Shown piece after piece: positions 1-9,311 of a DNA stretch of 38,200 bases. The position numbers and the translations under genes were made by a program. This DNA comes from an uncultured Verrucomicrobiales bacterium (lineage in GTDB: Bacteria > Verrucomicrobiota > Verrucomicrobiia > Verrucomicrobiales > Akkermansiaceae), in NCBI GenBank assembly GCA_937934595.1, contig CALGZA010000032.1:1-38200 (forward strand). The letters run 5' to 3'. The notes below the pieces were generated by a model that ran no database searches, had not been told where the DNA came from, and was given only the letters and a program-made list of their open reading frames with translations. Position 1 is the first letter of the stretch. Each line of letters opens with the position of its first letter.

Positions 1-345
1 CCCCTCCGTCAGCACCTTTACAGCCTCCTGCTCCTTCCCCTTCTGCATCAAGAAATAAGCATACAGCTGCTTATCAGCCACCCCACCCTTAACCGACCTC
101 CCACTCAGAAAAACCTCCAACGACTTCTCACTCCCCTGAGCCAACCACCCCGTCTGAAACCTCTCAAACAAGCTCCTAGACTCCGGACGCTTCAACAACA
201 ACCTATGATACCGCGCCGACTTCTTATCAAGCACCACCTCCCCCCCCACAACAGCATTCTCAACCTGAGCAACCTGAGTAAAACCCATCAAAGAGAACAA
301 AACAAAAAACAAAATAGAAGTAAGCAAAGTAATAAATGTTTTCAT
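1..345 (-). CDS. Secreted TPR-like protein, 3' end outside the window
   Basis: This is a partial gene read leftward. From an ATG at 345 the frame stays open for 115 codons to the window edge. The protein starts MKTFITLLTSILFFVLFSLM, a basic-then-hydrophobic signal peptide. A mature part follows with helical segments such as YAYFLMQKGKEQEAVKVL that resemble one TPR repeat. Codons end mostly in G or T, as in the other leftward genes here, which supports real coding. It is divergent from the MoxR operon, with about 210 bp between starts, so it may share its control region. The exact family cannot be named from 115 residues; a TPR role in envelope assembly is a guess. Confidence 0.72.
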   Translation of the reverse strand, partial: MKTFITLLTSILFFVLFSLMGFTQVAQVENAVVGGEVVLDKKSARYHRLLLKRPESRSLFERFQTGWLAQGSEKSLEVFLSGRSVKGGVADKQLYAYFLMQKGKEQEAVKVLTEG

Positions 346-557
346 AAAATAAATTATATTACGTCCTTAGCATTATCAACAAACAGAGGATTCAGTCAAT
401 ATGTTTCGATTAAAAACAATACTTCAACATGCTAAAAAAACAGCAAATATAATTGCATTAAAAATATTATTATAAAAAAATCTGGCAAATTTCCTCAATT
501 CTGTAATTCTGCCCTGTGTGTAAATAAAAGTGTCTCCTAAAGCAAAATAACTATGCC
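346..557. promoter_or_regulatory. Divergent control region of the MoxR operon
   Basis: This AT-rich stretch lies between two divergent starts (345 leftward, 558 rightward) and must hold promoters for both. It contains TTGCAT at 453-458 and several TATTAT/TATAAA-like boxes at 465-476, but no pair has standard 16-18 bp spacing, so I assign no promoter. There is no ribosome binding site ahead of 558. Confidence 0.4.
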
Positions 558-2381
558 ATGAAAGAATTCATAAATGAAATAAAACTACGCTTAAATAAAG
601 GTATCGCCATAAGAGCACTTTTACTAAGCACCATAATTGCTTCTTGTATCACACTAATCTGGGGACTGACCTATATCATAAGAGGCCATGCAGTAGAATC
701 CAGCATAGTATATCCGGCCGGCCTCCTAATCATCGCTATCCTAGCGCTAGCAATATGGAAGGTAAGAAAAAAATCAGAGCTTCAATCCGCAATATTCGCA
801 GACAATTTTTACCATCTCAAAGACTCACTAGCCAGTGCACTAGAATTCCAACAAACTAACAAAGAAGGCCACATCTATGAACTTCAAAAGCAACAAGCCA
901 TCAACAAAATAAAAGAAATATCTCCACAAGCTATCCCCCTACCATTCTCAAGAAAACTATCCATCGTAGCAGGTATCAGCGCCATCGCTGCAGGCAGCCT
1001 ATCCCTAGCCACACCCTCAGATGAAGTACTAAAGGCTATCAAAGAAAGAGAAATAACATCAGCCCGCACTGAAGAAATCCAAAAAACCGTCGAAAAAGAA
1101 GTAGAAAATTTGATCAATTCCCTCTCAGACGAAGAAAAAGAAGCCATCGACCCAGACGCCATTCGCCAATGGGTAAAAGAACTCAAAAAAACCGATGACA
1201 AAAGAGAGGCACTCAGGAATATAGCCAGAGTTGAACAAAAAATACAAAAATCTATCGATAAACTTCAAAACAGAAAAAATGAAGAAACGCTCAAAGCAGC
1301 CGGCATCAAGATGCTTCAAGCAAAAAACCAAGCAACAAAAGACATCGGTAAAAGCCTAAAAAATAAAAACTTCAAAAAAGCTGCCGCCAAATTAGAAAAG
1401 TTTAAGTTAAATCAAAACAATATCAAAAAAACTAAACTAGACAAAAAGAAAATGGCTCAACTAAAAGCTGACGCCAAAGACCCAAACAAGAAAAAAGCTC
1501 TCAACAAAAAACAAAAGCAACTAGCCAAATTAAGAGAACTTACCAAACGTCTCTCGCAAGCTGCACAGCAAAATAGAAACCAAAGTAATCCATCCTCATC
1601 CGAAACAATGAGCATGGAACAATTTGCCGAACTACTCGAAGAAGCAGATATAAACAAACTCCCAGAAGAGCTAAACCTAGAAGACTTAAAAGAGTTACCT
1701 CAAGATCTATTAGACCAGCTACCTCCTGAACTACTTAACAAATTCCCCAGAGAATTACTCAACCAGCTCCCCCCAGAACTACTAGAGAAACTACTCGAAA
1801 TGCTTGAGAATAACGCCCAAGACCTCCAAGAAAACATGGATGAAATGGAGCTAGATATGATGGAAGGTGATCCCATGTCACAAGAAGAATGGGAAGAACT
1901 ACTAGAACAGTTAGAAAATATGGACATGGACATCGAAGCACTTCAAAAAATGTTAGAACGCATGGAAGCCATGAAAAACATGAGAGAGAAACTTCAAGGG
2001 CTCCAGAAAATGCTCGGCCAATCTCAAATATCCCCCAGCGAGAAAGAGCTATTTCTCAGAAAAAGCAAAGGAGGCAAAAAACCAGGATTCGGATCAGACT
2101 CATCACGTAGAAAAAACAAAGATAAACTCAAAAATAATAAACAACACACTAAAATAAAAGGCAAAAAAGGCATCGGACCAGTCAAAAGCTCAGTAGAAAG
2201 CGCAGACTCAGGATCAGGCGTTTCACGCAGAAAAGGAACAGCAAAAAAACGCAGCCATGAAAAACAAATGAGCTCATTCATCGATAGAGAAGACGTATCA
2301 GAAGAAATGAAACAGGCCGTCAAACAATACTTCCAAGACATCCACAGTATCCAAAAACCATCAAATCAAAAATCTAACTAA
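558..2381 (+). CDS. Membrane-anchored coiled-coil protein leading the MoxR/VWA operon (DUF4175-like)
   Basis: A 607-residue protein. Two hydrophobic segments near residues 18-42 and 48-67 form a membrane hairpin, and a third is near 135-152. Next comes a long Lys/Glu/Gln-rich coiled-coil region (about 165-345). Then there is an octad repeat built on LPxELLxx (about 368-419), an acidic Met-rich stretch (420-490) and a basic tail. It ends in a short helix with VSEEMKQAVKQYFQDIH, like the C-terminal tail of large membrane proteins that lead Bat-type operons in this phylum. Only 7 bp separate it from the MoxR gene, so the two are cotranscribed. By position it may be a membrane scaffold for the MoxR/VWA machine. 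The resemblance to DUF4175-type proteins is by layout, not by clear motifs. No ribosome binding site is visible. Confidence 0.7.
   Translation: MKEFINEIKLRLNKGIAIRALLLSTIIASCITLIWGLTYIIRGHAVESSIVYPAGLLIIAILALAIWKVRKKSELQSAIFADNFYHLKDSLASALEFQQTNKEGHIYELQKQQAINKIKEISPQAIPLPFSRKLSIVAGISAIAAGSLSLATPSDEVLKAIKEREITSARTEEIQKTVEKEVENLINSLSDEEKEAIDPDAIRQWVKELKKTDDKREALRNIARVEQKIQKSIDKLQNRKNEETLKAAGIKMLQAKNQATKDIGKSLKNKNFKKAAAKLEKFKLNQNNIKKTKLDKKKMAQLKADAKDPNKKKALNKKQKQLAKLRELTKRLSQAAQQNRNQSNPSSSETMSMEQFAELLEEADINKLPEELNLEDLKELPQDLLDQLPPELLNKFPRELLNQLPPELLEKLLEMLENNAQDLQENMDEMELDMMEGDPMSQEEWEELLEQLENMDMDIEALQKMLERMEAMKNMREKLQGLQKMLGQSQISPSEKELFLRKSKGGKKPGFGSDSSRRKNKDKLKNNKQHTKIKGKKGIGPVKSSVESADSGSGVSRRKGTAKKRSHEKQMSSFIDREDVSEEMKQAVKQYFQDIHSIQKPSNQKSN
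1659..1814 (+). repeat. Octad (24-bp) protein repeat LPxELLxx
   Basis: Inside the first operon gene, residues 380-411 hold four successive 8-residue units (LPQDLLDQ, LPPELLNK, FPRELLNQ, LPPELLEK). They are flanked by looser copies at 368-379 and 412-419. The DNA units are 24 bp and diverged in codons, so the protein sequence is what is conserved. Confidence 0.85.
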
Positions 2382-2388
2382 TCCACAT

Positions 2389-3381
2389 ATGACCACTACT
2401 AAAACAAACAACATCGAAGAAAAAGCTAAACACTTTAAAGAAACATTTCTCAGAGTCAGAAAGGAAGTTGGTAAATTCATCGTCGGCCAAGATGACATCG
2501 TTGAAAACGTCCTAGTCGCCATCTGCTGTGGCGGTCACGTCCTTCTAGAAGGTGTACCAGGACTCGGAAAAACAGCTCTGGTGAATACACTAGCCACTGC
2601 TCTAGAACTACAGTTCAAACGTATTCAGTTCACCCCTGACCTCCTCCCCTCAGACGTCGTCGGAACTCAAATCCTATCAGAAAAAGATGGCAACAGAGAA
2701 CTCATCTTCCAGCCCGGCCCCGTTTTCTGTAACATCCTGCTAGCAGACGAGATAAACCGCGCCACACCTAAGACCCAGTCCGCCCTTCTTGAAACTATGC
2801 AAGAAAAACGTGTCACTGTAGCTAACCAAACTCACTCAATAGGACTACCATTCTTCGTCCTCGCCACACAAAACCCTATCGAAAATGACGGAACATACCC
2901 ACTCCCAGAAGCTCAGCTTGACCGATTCTTCTTTAAACTAAAAGTAGAACTCCCAGGACACGATGACTTCCTAGAAATCCTTGAACGCACTGGAGGTAAC
3001 TCCACACCATCACTCAGACCTACAGCATCCGGTAAAGACATCATCGCCATGGGTAACACCATCCGCGAAATCCCAGTAGCCAAAGAAGTCATGAACTACC
3101 TAGTACGTATAGTTCGTACCACCCACCCAGATGAAGAAAATGCTCCTAAAGAAGTGAAACAATACGTCAGAAACGGCGCCTCCCCACGTGCAGCTCAGGC
3201 CATCCTTGCAGCATCCAGAGCCAAAGCCATACTAGATTCCAGATTCCACGTATCTAAAGAAGACGTCGCTGCAGCAGCCATCCCAGCTATCCGTCACCGC
3301 CTTATACTTTCATTCGAAGGTGAAGCTGAAGGTATCAATCCAGACGACATCGTGAAAGCTGTCATCGCAAAAGCTAAATAA
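2389..3381 (+). CDS. MoxR-family AAA+ ATPase
   Basis: A 330-residue cytoplasmic AAA+ ATPase of normal MoxR length. It has the Walker A motif GVPGLGKT (55-62), Walker B ILLADE followed by INRA (116-124), a sensor-1 region with ATQNPIENDGTYPLPEAQLDRF, and a C-terminal lid with GASPRAAQ. MoxR proteins use ATP to remodel or insert metal into partner complexes, nearly always with VWA-domain proteins. The DUF58 and VWA genes directly downstream fit that. The ATG at 2389 lies 7 bp after the previous stop and lacks a Shine-Dalgarno sequence. The family is certain; the client is unknown. Confidence 0.96.
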   Translation: MTTTKTNNIEEKAKHFKETFLRVRKEVGKFIVGQDDIVENVLVAICCGGHVLLEGVPGLGKTALVNTLATALELQFKRIQFTPDLLPSDVVGTQILSEKDGNRELIFQPGPVFCNILLADEINRATPKTQSALLETMQEKRVTVANQTHSIGLPFFVLATQNPIENDGTYPLPEAQLDRFFFKLKVELPGHDDFLEILERTGGNSTPSLRPTASGKDIIAMGNTIREIPVAKEVMNYLVRIVRTTHPDEENAPKEVKQYVRNGASPRAAQAILAASRAKAILDSRFHVSKEDVAAAAIPAIRHRLILSFEGEAEGINPDDIVKAVIAKAK

Positions 3382-3434
3382 CAACCAAGCATCAGCTACT
3401 CCATCTAACAAAACCATCAAGAACCCCATTCACC

Positions 3435-4301
3435 GTGTCCTTCACTGACCCCAAATTCATTCGTCGCCTAGAATCCCTCTACCTTCTCTCCAGAAGAGTA
3501 ATTGGCGGATCACTCCAGGCAGACAGAAAGTCGCGCCAGAAAGGCACAGGCATAACCTTCGCCGACTACTCAGAATATAACCTCGGTGACGACTACAGAG
3601 CCATCGACTGGAGAGTATACGCCCGTACCGAAGAATTATTCATCAAACTCTTCGAAATGGAAGAAGATGCCACCATATACCTCCTCCTAGACACCAGCCA
3701 CTCCATGAAATCCAAGCTCATCGAGGCAAAAGAACTAGCAGCTGCTCTAGGCTACATCGCCCTCAACTGCATGGACAGACTCGTAACCTACGGCATGGCA
3801 GATATCCTCTCGCCCATACAAGAACCATCCAGAGGACGCGGCGCCGTCCTCCCATTCCTAAAAAACCTAGAACAAGCAGAAACCTTCGGCGCTGATACAA
3901 ACTTCACCTCATGTATCAAATCACTCCAAGCCCGCCACTCCAAAAAAGGCATGGTCCTCGTCATCTCAGACTTCCTCTACCCAGACGGATTCCAAAACGG
4001 CCTCAAACTACTCCAAGGACTCAAGCACGACGTATACTGTATCCAAATACACGATCAAGCTGACCTAGAATGTGACTGGAAAGGCGACATCACACTAGAA
4101 TGTGTTGAAACCAAAAAAAGCAGCAAAGTCACCGTTACAAAAAAACAAGCCAATGCATACAAACAAGCCATCAGTGACTGGAATGAACAACTTAAAAAAG
4201 AATGCCTTAAACGAGGTTTGGGACACCTCCAGACATCGAACATCGAAAACTTCGAGCAAACCATCGCCAACGTCATCAGAAAAGGAGGACTAGCAGGATG
4301 A
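3435..4301 (+). CDS. DUF58 protein with a VWA-type metal site
   Basis: A 288-residue protein. The N-terminal half carries the DUF58 signature GDDYRAIDWRVYARTEEL (about 51-69). It is followed by a von Willebrand A-like fold whose MIDAS motif reads DTSHS (D-x-S-x-S), with the later VLVISDFL strand. DUF58 proteins are standard partners of MoxR ATPases and are thought to bridge the ATPase and the membrane VWA proteins. The start is GTG at 3435, 53 bp after moxR, and the first residues (MSFTDPKFIRRLESLYLLSRR) match the family's usual start. The stop overlaps the next ATG by 4 bases (ATGA), implying translational coupling. Confidence 0.93.
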   Translation: MSFTDPKFIRRLESLYLLSRRVIGGSLQADRKSRQKGTGITFADYSEYNLGDDYRAIDWRVYARTEELFIKLFEMEEDATIYLLLDTSHSMKSKLIEAKELAAALGYIALNCMDRLVTYGMADILSPIQEPSRGRGAVLPFLKNLEQAETFGADTNFTSCIKSLQARHSKKGMVLVISDFLYPDGFQNGLKLLQGLKHDVYCIQIHDQADLECDWKGDITLECVETKKSSKVTVTKKQANAYKQAISDWNEQLKKECLKRGLGHLQTSNIENFEQTIANVIRKGGLAG

Positions 4302-6055
4302 GCCTACTAGCACCACAATTCCTCTGGGGCCTCCTCGCCATAATCCCACTCGTCGCCGCCTACCTTCTCAAAGTACGCCCGCGCAAAAAAACAACAAACG
4401 CATGGTTCCTATGGGAAAAAATCTTAACGGAAAAAAACTCCAGCTCCCTTTTCAGCAAAATGAGGAATATTATCTCCCTCCTCATCATGCTAATCGCACT
4501 TATATTAGTCATCTTTGCTCTCTGCCAGCCCAAGTTCAGCACAGAAGACAACCGTGATCTCATCATCGTCATTGACCGCTCAGCATCAATGAACGCCACC
4601 AGTGACGACAACACCTCCACCTCTCGCCTAGCAAAGGCAAAAACAAAAGCTCACAACCTCATTCGTTCACTCAGCCCCAATCAGCGAGCCTCACTTGCCA
4701 CAATTGACAAACAACTCAACTTCGTCACCCACCTAAGCTCCAACGCCCTGCGCCTCCACCAATCCATAGATAACATCAAACCCAGCGCAATACCACTGAA
4801 TCAATCCACCCTCTCATCCATATCTAACAACAGCTCAGAAAACCATCGCATCATCTTCATAACAGACGGATGCACAACAAAAAACACCACCCCAGAAAAC
4901 CAAAAAATAGAATTCCTTAACATCGCAGAAGATGCCAAACCTGACAACCTAGGAATCATCGCAGCTGACATCCAGCTCACCCCAGGCGACACCTCCGCAA
5001 AGTGTATGATCAAAATAGCATCATCACTCACAAACACCACCAAAGCAGAAGTAGAACTCTTCCACTCAGCCACAGAATCCGTCGGAAAATTATCAGAATT
5101 CACCATCAAACCAGGCACCAATAAACCATTCTTCTTTGACATCCCAGACGCTATCGACAAACCAGGAGAATGGATCGCCAGAATCCTCAGAAAAGATAAC
5201 CTAGAAGAAGACAACACCGTCACACTCATCCTCAGAAAACTTCCCGTCATTCCCGTCACCATACCCTCAGGAGACAATTACTTCTACCAGCGCTGTATCG
5301 AAGCATTCTCTAAATCAGGCGGCTCACTCCAAATCGCCTCACCAGACCAAAACTCTAAAATCACAGTCTACCACGGAGCAGTCCCTGAAAACGCAGCAGG
5401 TAATATCATCATCTTCGCACCAACAGGAAAATCCCCATTCTGGACTAAACTCGGAAAAGAAGTCCTCGTCGACCTAGCTATCGCTGAAAACCCACTACAC
5501 CCAACACTCAGACACTCAGATATAAACCAAATCAACTTCCCTGGCGCCAAACAAATCACCCCCCCAGATAACGCCAGAATCATCGTCGAATCTGAACAAA
5601 AAATCCCCCTCATCTACCAAATCAATTACTCCAACAAATCAGTCATCGTCGTCAACCTCAACCCATCTCAGGCAGACTTCTTCCTCTCACCATCATTCCC
5701 CATCATGATCCACGATGCCGCCACATACCTAAGTGGTCATGACTCCCAGCTTGCCTCCATCTACCCCACAGGCACCATACTCACACTCACAGACCCAAAA
5801 TCATCAAACTCATCCCCAGCCACCACCATCAGCCTAAACTCCCCAGGCACACATGAATACCCTAAGAAAAATCGCCCACTAAAAGTCTCTGCAGCCACCC
5901 TCTCAGAAACAGAAACCCTCCTGAAAAGCAGCCTTATATCATCAGATCTTAAAAACCTAGCCACCGGCTACCCACTCAGCTTCTGGCTCATCATCCTCGC
6001 CATCACCCTCCTCACACTAGAATCCATCCTCTACCACAGAAGAAAAGCAGACTAA
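4298..6055 (+). CDS. BatA-like membrane protein with VWA domain
   Basis: A 585-residue protein. The N-terminus (LLAPQFLWGLLAIIPLVAAYLL) matches the BatA N-terminal membrane domain, and a second membrane helix lies near 57-77. A VWA domain follows with intact MIDAS DRSAS (93-97) and a later IIFITDG strand. The middle, about 210-500, is beta-rich and resembles CARDB or Ig-like envelope modules. A final helix lies near 560-578, then a short basic tail. Most of the protein is therefore predicted periplasmic. It overlaps the DUF58 gene by 4 bp, and AGGAGGA about 10 bases upstream, inside the DUF58 gene, is one of the few Shine-Dalgarno-like sequences in this window. It probably forms the envelope arm of the MoxR system. 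Confidence 0.88.
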   Translation: MSLLAPQFLWGLLAIIPLVAAYLLKVRPRKKTTNAWFLWEKILTEKNSSSLFSKMRNIISLLIMLIALILVIFALCQPKFSTEDNRDLIIVIDRSASMNATSDDNTSTSRLAKAKTKAHNLIRSLSPNQRASLATIDKQLNFVTHLSSNALRLHQSIDNIKPSAIPLNQSTLSSISNNSSENHRIIFITDGCTTKNTTPENQKIEFLNIAEDAKPDNLGIIAADIQLTPGDTSAKCMIKIASSLTNTTKAEVELFHSATESVGKLSEFTIKPGTNKPFFFDIPDAIDKPGEWIARILRKDNLEEDNTVTLILRKLPVIPVTIPSGDNYFYQRCIEAFSKSGGSLQIASPDQNSKITVYHGAVPENAAGNIIIFAPTGKSPFWTKLGKEVLVDLAIAENPLHPTLRHSDINQINFPGAKQITPPDNARIIVESEQKIPLIYQINYSNKSVIVVNLNPSQADFFLSPSFPIMIHDAATYLSGHDSQLASIYPTGTILTLTDPKSSNSSPATTISLNSPGTHEYPKKNRPLKVSAATLSETETLLKSSLISSDLKNLATGYPLSFWLIILAITLLTLESILYHRRKAD

Positions 6056-6073
6056 AGAAACGCCAAATCAAAC

Positions 6074-8590
6074 ATGAACTTCTCTAACATAACCCACCTC
6101 TGGTGGCTCATCCCTATCATCACCATTCTCGGAGCTGGCTTCTGGCTATCACTCGTGGACCGCCCTAAACACTGGAAAATCATATCATTCACACTCAGAA
6201 CACTTGCCGTAGTATTTCTACTCCTTGCACTCTGTAACCCATTCTCAAAATCAGCAGCAGAAGACCTTCACATCATCTTCCTCGTAGACGGATCCGCATC
6301 AGTCTCACCTAAAGGAATAGAACACGCTACCACCCAAATAGAAAAAGCCATCAGCAATCTCGACCCATCAGACTCCCACTCCATATACCTATTCGCAAAA
6401 GAAACAAAAAAATCAACCATCAAAGAAATCAAAGAATTCGCCAAACAAGCTGCTCAAGACGGTGGCAACGCACAATTCCGAGCAGCATCAAAACTATCCT
6501 CAGCTCTACTCAGCACACGGCTAGAATTCCCATCAAATAAAGCCAGAAGACTCGTCTTATTCTCAGACGGTATACCCACAGACTCAGACAGCACAACAGC
6601 AGAAACAATCAATACACTACAAAACGAAGGAATCGAAATCAGCTTCCTTCAAACCCAAGGCCTCCAGCAAGCAGAAGCCGCAGTCACCAGCTTCAAACCA
6701 CTCGTATCATCAGCATACGAAGGCGAAATCGTCAGAATGCAAGCAGACGTCACATCAAGCCAAGACATGAAATGCAACATCCGCCTCCTCCACCAAGGAG
6801 TCGTCGTCCAAAGCCAAAACATCAAACTCACAGCTAAAGGACCAAACAGAATTGGATTCGATGCCGAAATGACTACCGCAGGCATCAGCAGATGGGCAGT
6901 CGAAATCAATCCAGAAAATGACTACTTCCCAGCTAATAATAAAGCCAAAACCAACATCACCGTCTCAGGAACTCCTCGCATCCTCGTCATCCACAAAGAC
7001 CCTAAAGCCATGCGCCCATTCACCAGAGCCATCCGTAAACAAGGCATCGAAATAGACGTCCGCGGAACCAAAGGACTCCCTCAAACTCTCCAAGACATGC
7101 TCGCATTCAAAGCAATCATTCTCGCCAATGTCCCAGCCACAGAACTCACCAGCAATCAGCTCACAGAACTCAAACGCTACGTCTCAGACTTCGGAGGAGG
7201 ACTCGGAATGCTAGGTTCAGAAAACTCCTTCGGACTCGGCGGATACTACCAAACAGCCATAGACGAAATCCTCCCACTCACTTCGCGATATGAAAAAGAA
7301 AAACAAAAACCCAGCCTCGCAATGGTACTCGTCATAGACAAATCAGGCTCCATGAGCGGCCAGAACATAGCCCTTGCTAGACAAGCCGCTAAAGCAGCTG
7401 CAGACCTACTCGGAGCTCAAGACCAAATCGCAGTCATCGGATTCGACTCCTCTCCACAAATCATCGTAGACATGACATCAGCTGCTGCAAAAACAACCAT
7501 CCAAGACTCCATAGACTCACTCACAGCAGGCGGTGGAACAGACCTCTACCCAGCATTCAAACGTGCAAAAGAAATGCTAGACTCAACATCAGCCAAAATC
7601 AAACACGTCATTATACTATCAGACGGACAAACCCAAGAATCAGACAACCTAGGACTCGCTCAAGAACTCGCAGATGCCCGCGTAACCGTATCAACAGTCG
7701 CCATGGGTGAAGGTGCCGCCAAAGAACTCATGGCATCCATCGCAGACATTGGAAAAGGCAGATACTACGAGACCAATGACCCAGCAAACGTCCCCCAGAT
7801 CTTTACCAAAGAAACCATGCAGGCATCCAAATCAGCCATCAAAGAAGACCTCTACGCATCAGTCCAAATCGGCGAACACCCCATGCTCAACGGATTCGAA
7901 AAAGCCGAACTCCCCTTCGTTCTCGGATACGTCATGACTCAGACCAAGCCAACCGCAAAAATAGTACTAGCAGCAGAAACCGGTGACCCTCTCTTAGCCA
8001 CATCACGCTTCGGACTCGGTAACACCTTCGCATACACCTCAGACCTAACAGAAAAATGGGGATCAGAGTGGCTAGGATGGTCCGCAGGAGCTAAATTCTG
8101 GGACCAAACACTACGCTCCATACTCAGAAAAGACGACGGCAGAGGAATCACTCTCAATAACAACCTCCAAGAACAACATTGGAACATCAACATCAACAGA
8201 AAAGACAACGCCGGAAAATACATCAACAACGTCCAATGGAGAATCAACGCACTAGACGGATCAGGTAAACAACTTAACCCCAAACTCATACAAAATGGAC
8301 TAGGCAGCTACAAAACCACACTCCCCTTAAAAGGCCTAGACCGCGTATTCCTTCAGCTCACTGACAAAGCAGACGGAAAAAGTAAAACCCTCTTCTGGCA
8401 ACGCCCATACCCAGCAGAATACCAACTCAATGACAGACCTACATCAAACATAGCTGCACTACCAAAGACCAACATCCCAGAAATCCGAGCCAACCTCCCC
8501 ACAGAAGCCATAGAAAAAAATCGCATCCCCACCTTTGCATTCCTAGGCATATTCCTAGCAATAGGCAGCGTCTACACACGCAGAATCTAA
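6074..8590 (+). CDS. Double-VWA membrane protein with a glutamine-amidotransferase-like fold
   Basis: An 838-residue protein ending the MoxR operon. Hydrophobic segments near 10-27 and 38-54 anchor the N-terminus. VWA domain 1 has MIDAS DGSAS (72-76). A beta-rich region follows (about 205-300). A glutamine-amidotransferase-like fold (about 303-400: PRILVIHK, GGGLGMLGSENSFGLGGY) shows no catalytic Cys-His-Glu set, so it is probably structural. VWA domain 2 has MIDAS DKSGS (422-426). One helix lies at the C-terminus (about 820-836). The layout is well known in planctomycete and verrucomicrobial Bat operons. Two metal sites in one chain suggest it binds two ligands or partners. The gene starts 18 bp after the previous stop. 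Confidence 0.9.
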   Translation: MNFSNITHLWWLIPIITILGAGFWLSLVDRPKHWKIISFTLRTLAVVFLLLALCNPFSKSAAEDLHIIFLVDGSASVSPKGIEHATTQIEKAISNLDPSDSHSIYLFAKETKKSTIKEIKEFAKQAAQDGGNAQFRAASKLSSALLSTRLEFPSNKARRLVLFSDGIPTDSDSTTAETINTLQNEGIEISFLQTQGLQQAEAAVTSFKPLVSSAYEGEIVRMQADVTSSQDMKCNIRLLHQGVVVQSQNIKLTAKGPNRIGFDAEMTTAGISRWAVEINPENDYFPANNKAKTNITVSGTPRILVIHKDPKAMRPFTRAIRKQGIEIDVRGTKGLPQTLQDMLAFKAIILANVPATELTSNQLTELKRYVSDFGGGLGMLGSENSFGLGGYYQTAIDEILPLTSRYEKEKQKPSLAMVLVIDKSGSMSGQNIALARQAAKAAADLLGAQDQIAVIGFDSSPQIIVDMTSAAAKTTIQDSIDSLTAGGGTDLYPAFKRAKEMLDSTSAKIKHVIILSDGQTQESDNLGLAQELADARVTVSTVAMGEGAAKELMASIADIGKGRYYETNDPANVPQIFTKETMQASKSAIKEDLYASVQIGEHPMLNGFEKAELPFVLGYVMTQTKPTAKIVLAAETGDPLLATSRFGLGNTFAYTSDLTEKWGSEWLGWSAGAKFWDQTLRSILRKDDGRGITLNNNLQEQHWNININRKDNAGKYINNVQWRINALDGSGKQLNPKLIQNGLGSYKTTLPLKGLDRVFLQLTDKADGKSKTLFWQRPYPAEYQLNDRPTSNIAALPKTNIPEIRANLPTEAIEKNRIPTFAFLGIFLAIGSVYTRRI

Positions 8591-8783
8591 ACACGATTCC
8601 AAGCACCCTCCCCCCCACATCCACCTCAGGCATCGCTCAATCAGCCACGCCCACCATCCCTCATGTTTTTAATTGCGGAATCCATCATTTCTGCATAAAA
8701 ACCCACCCACCACAACCACCCAATCTCCACAGCACCCCCCACCCATAAAAATTCAACACAAACCAACCATTTCACAGCGCAAC
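8591..8783. other. Gene-free gap before purE
   Basis: This 193-bp stretch is very rich in C and A on the + strand. I see no hairpin terminator, no tRNA and no convincing promoter. An open reading frame from TTG at 8673 runs into purE, but its product ([16 protein letters not shown]...) is low-complexity and unlike the PurE N-terminus, so I treat this as untranslated. Confidence 0.5.
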
Positions 8784-9308
8784 ATGAACACACCAGCACC
8801 ACAAGTAGGCATCATCATGGGCAGTCTCTCAGACTGGCCCACACTAGAACACGCAGCCAAAATGCTCACCCAGCTAGGCATCTCATGGGAATCCAAAGTC
8901 GTCAGCGCACACCGCACACCAAAAAAACTCTACAACTACGCTGAAACAGCCGCCGAAAGAGGTATCCAATGCATCATCGCAGGAGCAGGAGGTGCTGCAC
9001 ACCTTCCAGGAATGGCAGCCGCCATCACACCACTACCAGTCCTCGCTGTCCCAGTAAAATCCAGCACCCTAAATGGAATAGACTCCCTCCTATCCATCGT
9101 CCAAATGCCAGCTGGAATACCCACAGCGACATTCGCCATCGGTAAAGCAGGTGCTACCAATGCAGCACTCTTCGCCGCCGCCATATTCGCAGCAACAGGT
9201 AACCAAGAAATCGCAAAAAACCTAAACAAATTCCGCACCGACCAAACCACAAAAATCGAAGCAGGAACACTCCCACAAATGCAAGACATCCAAGACCAAC
9301 AACACTAA
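8784..9308 (+). CDS. purE: N5-carboxyaminoimidazole ribonucleotide mutase
   Basis: Class I PurE converts N5-CAIR to CAIR in purine synthesis, in the cytoplasm, using the product of PurK. The 174-residue protein has the family landmarks: [12 protein letters not shown] (10-20), SAHRTP (41-46) with the catalytic His, [12 protein letters not shown] (66-77) and MPAGIPTAT (108-116). The ATG at 8784 is chosen because the family begins just before VGIIMGS; an upstream TTG would add 37 low-complexity residues. Many class I enzymes have GSxSDW with Asp, Lys or Ser in the third position, and Leu here is less common. Only 3 bp separate it from purK, so the pair is an operon. Confidence 0.96.
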   Translation: MNTPAPQVGIIMGSLSDWPTLEHAAKMLTQLGISWESKVVSAHRTPKKLYNYAETAAERGIQCIIAGAGGAAHLPGMAAAITPLPVLAVPVKSSTLNGIDSLLSIVQMPAGIPTATFAIGKAGATNAALFAAAIFAATGNQEIAKNLNKFRTDQTTKIEAGTLPQMQDIQDQQH

Positions 9309-9311
9309 AAC

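Noticed and set aside
205-435. 76-codon rightward frame over the start of the window
   Set aside because: It overlaps the leftward signal-peptide gene at 1-345 and its product is low-complexity (Asn, Ser, Lys, His) with no protein-like pattern.
482-500. Sigma-54-like promoter (CTGGCA...) ahead of the MoxR operon
   Set aside because: The downstream -12 GC element is missing at the needed spacing.
8673-8783. Upstream TTG extension of purE
   Set aside because: The added 37 residues are Pro/Thr/His-rich and the PurE family starts just after the ATG at 8784.
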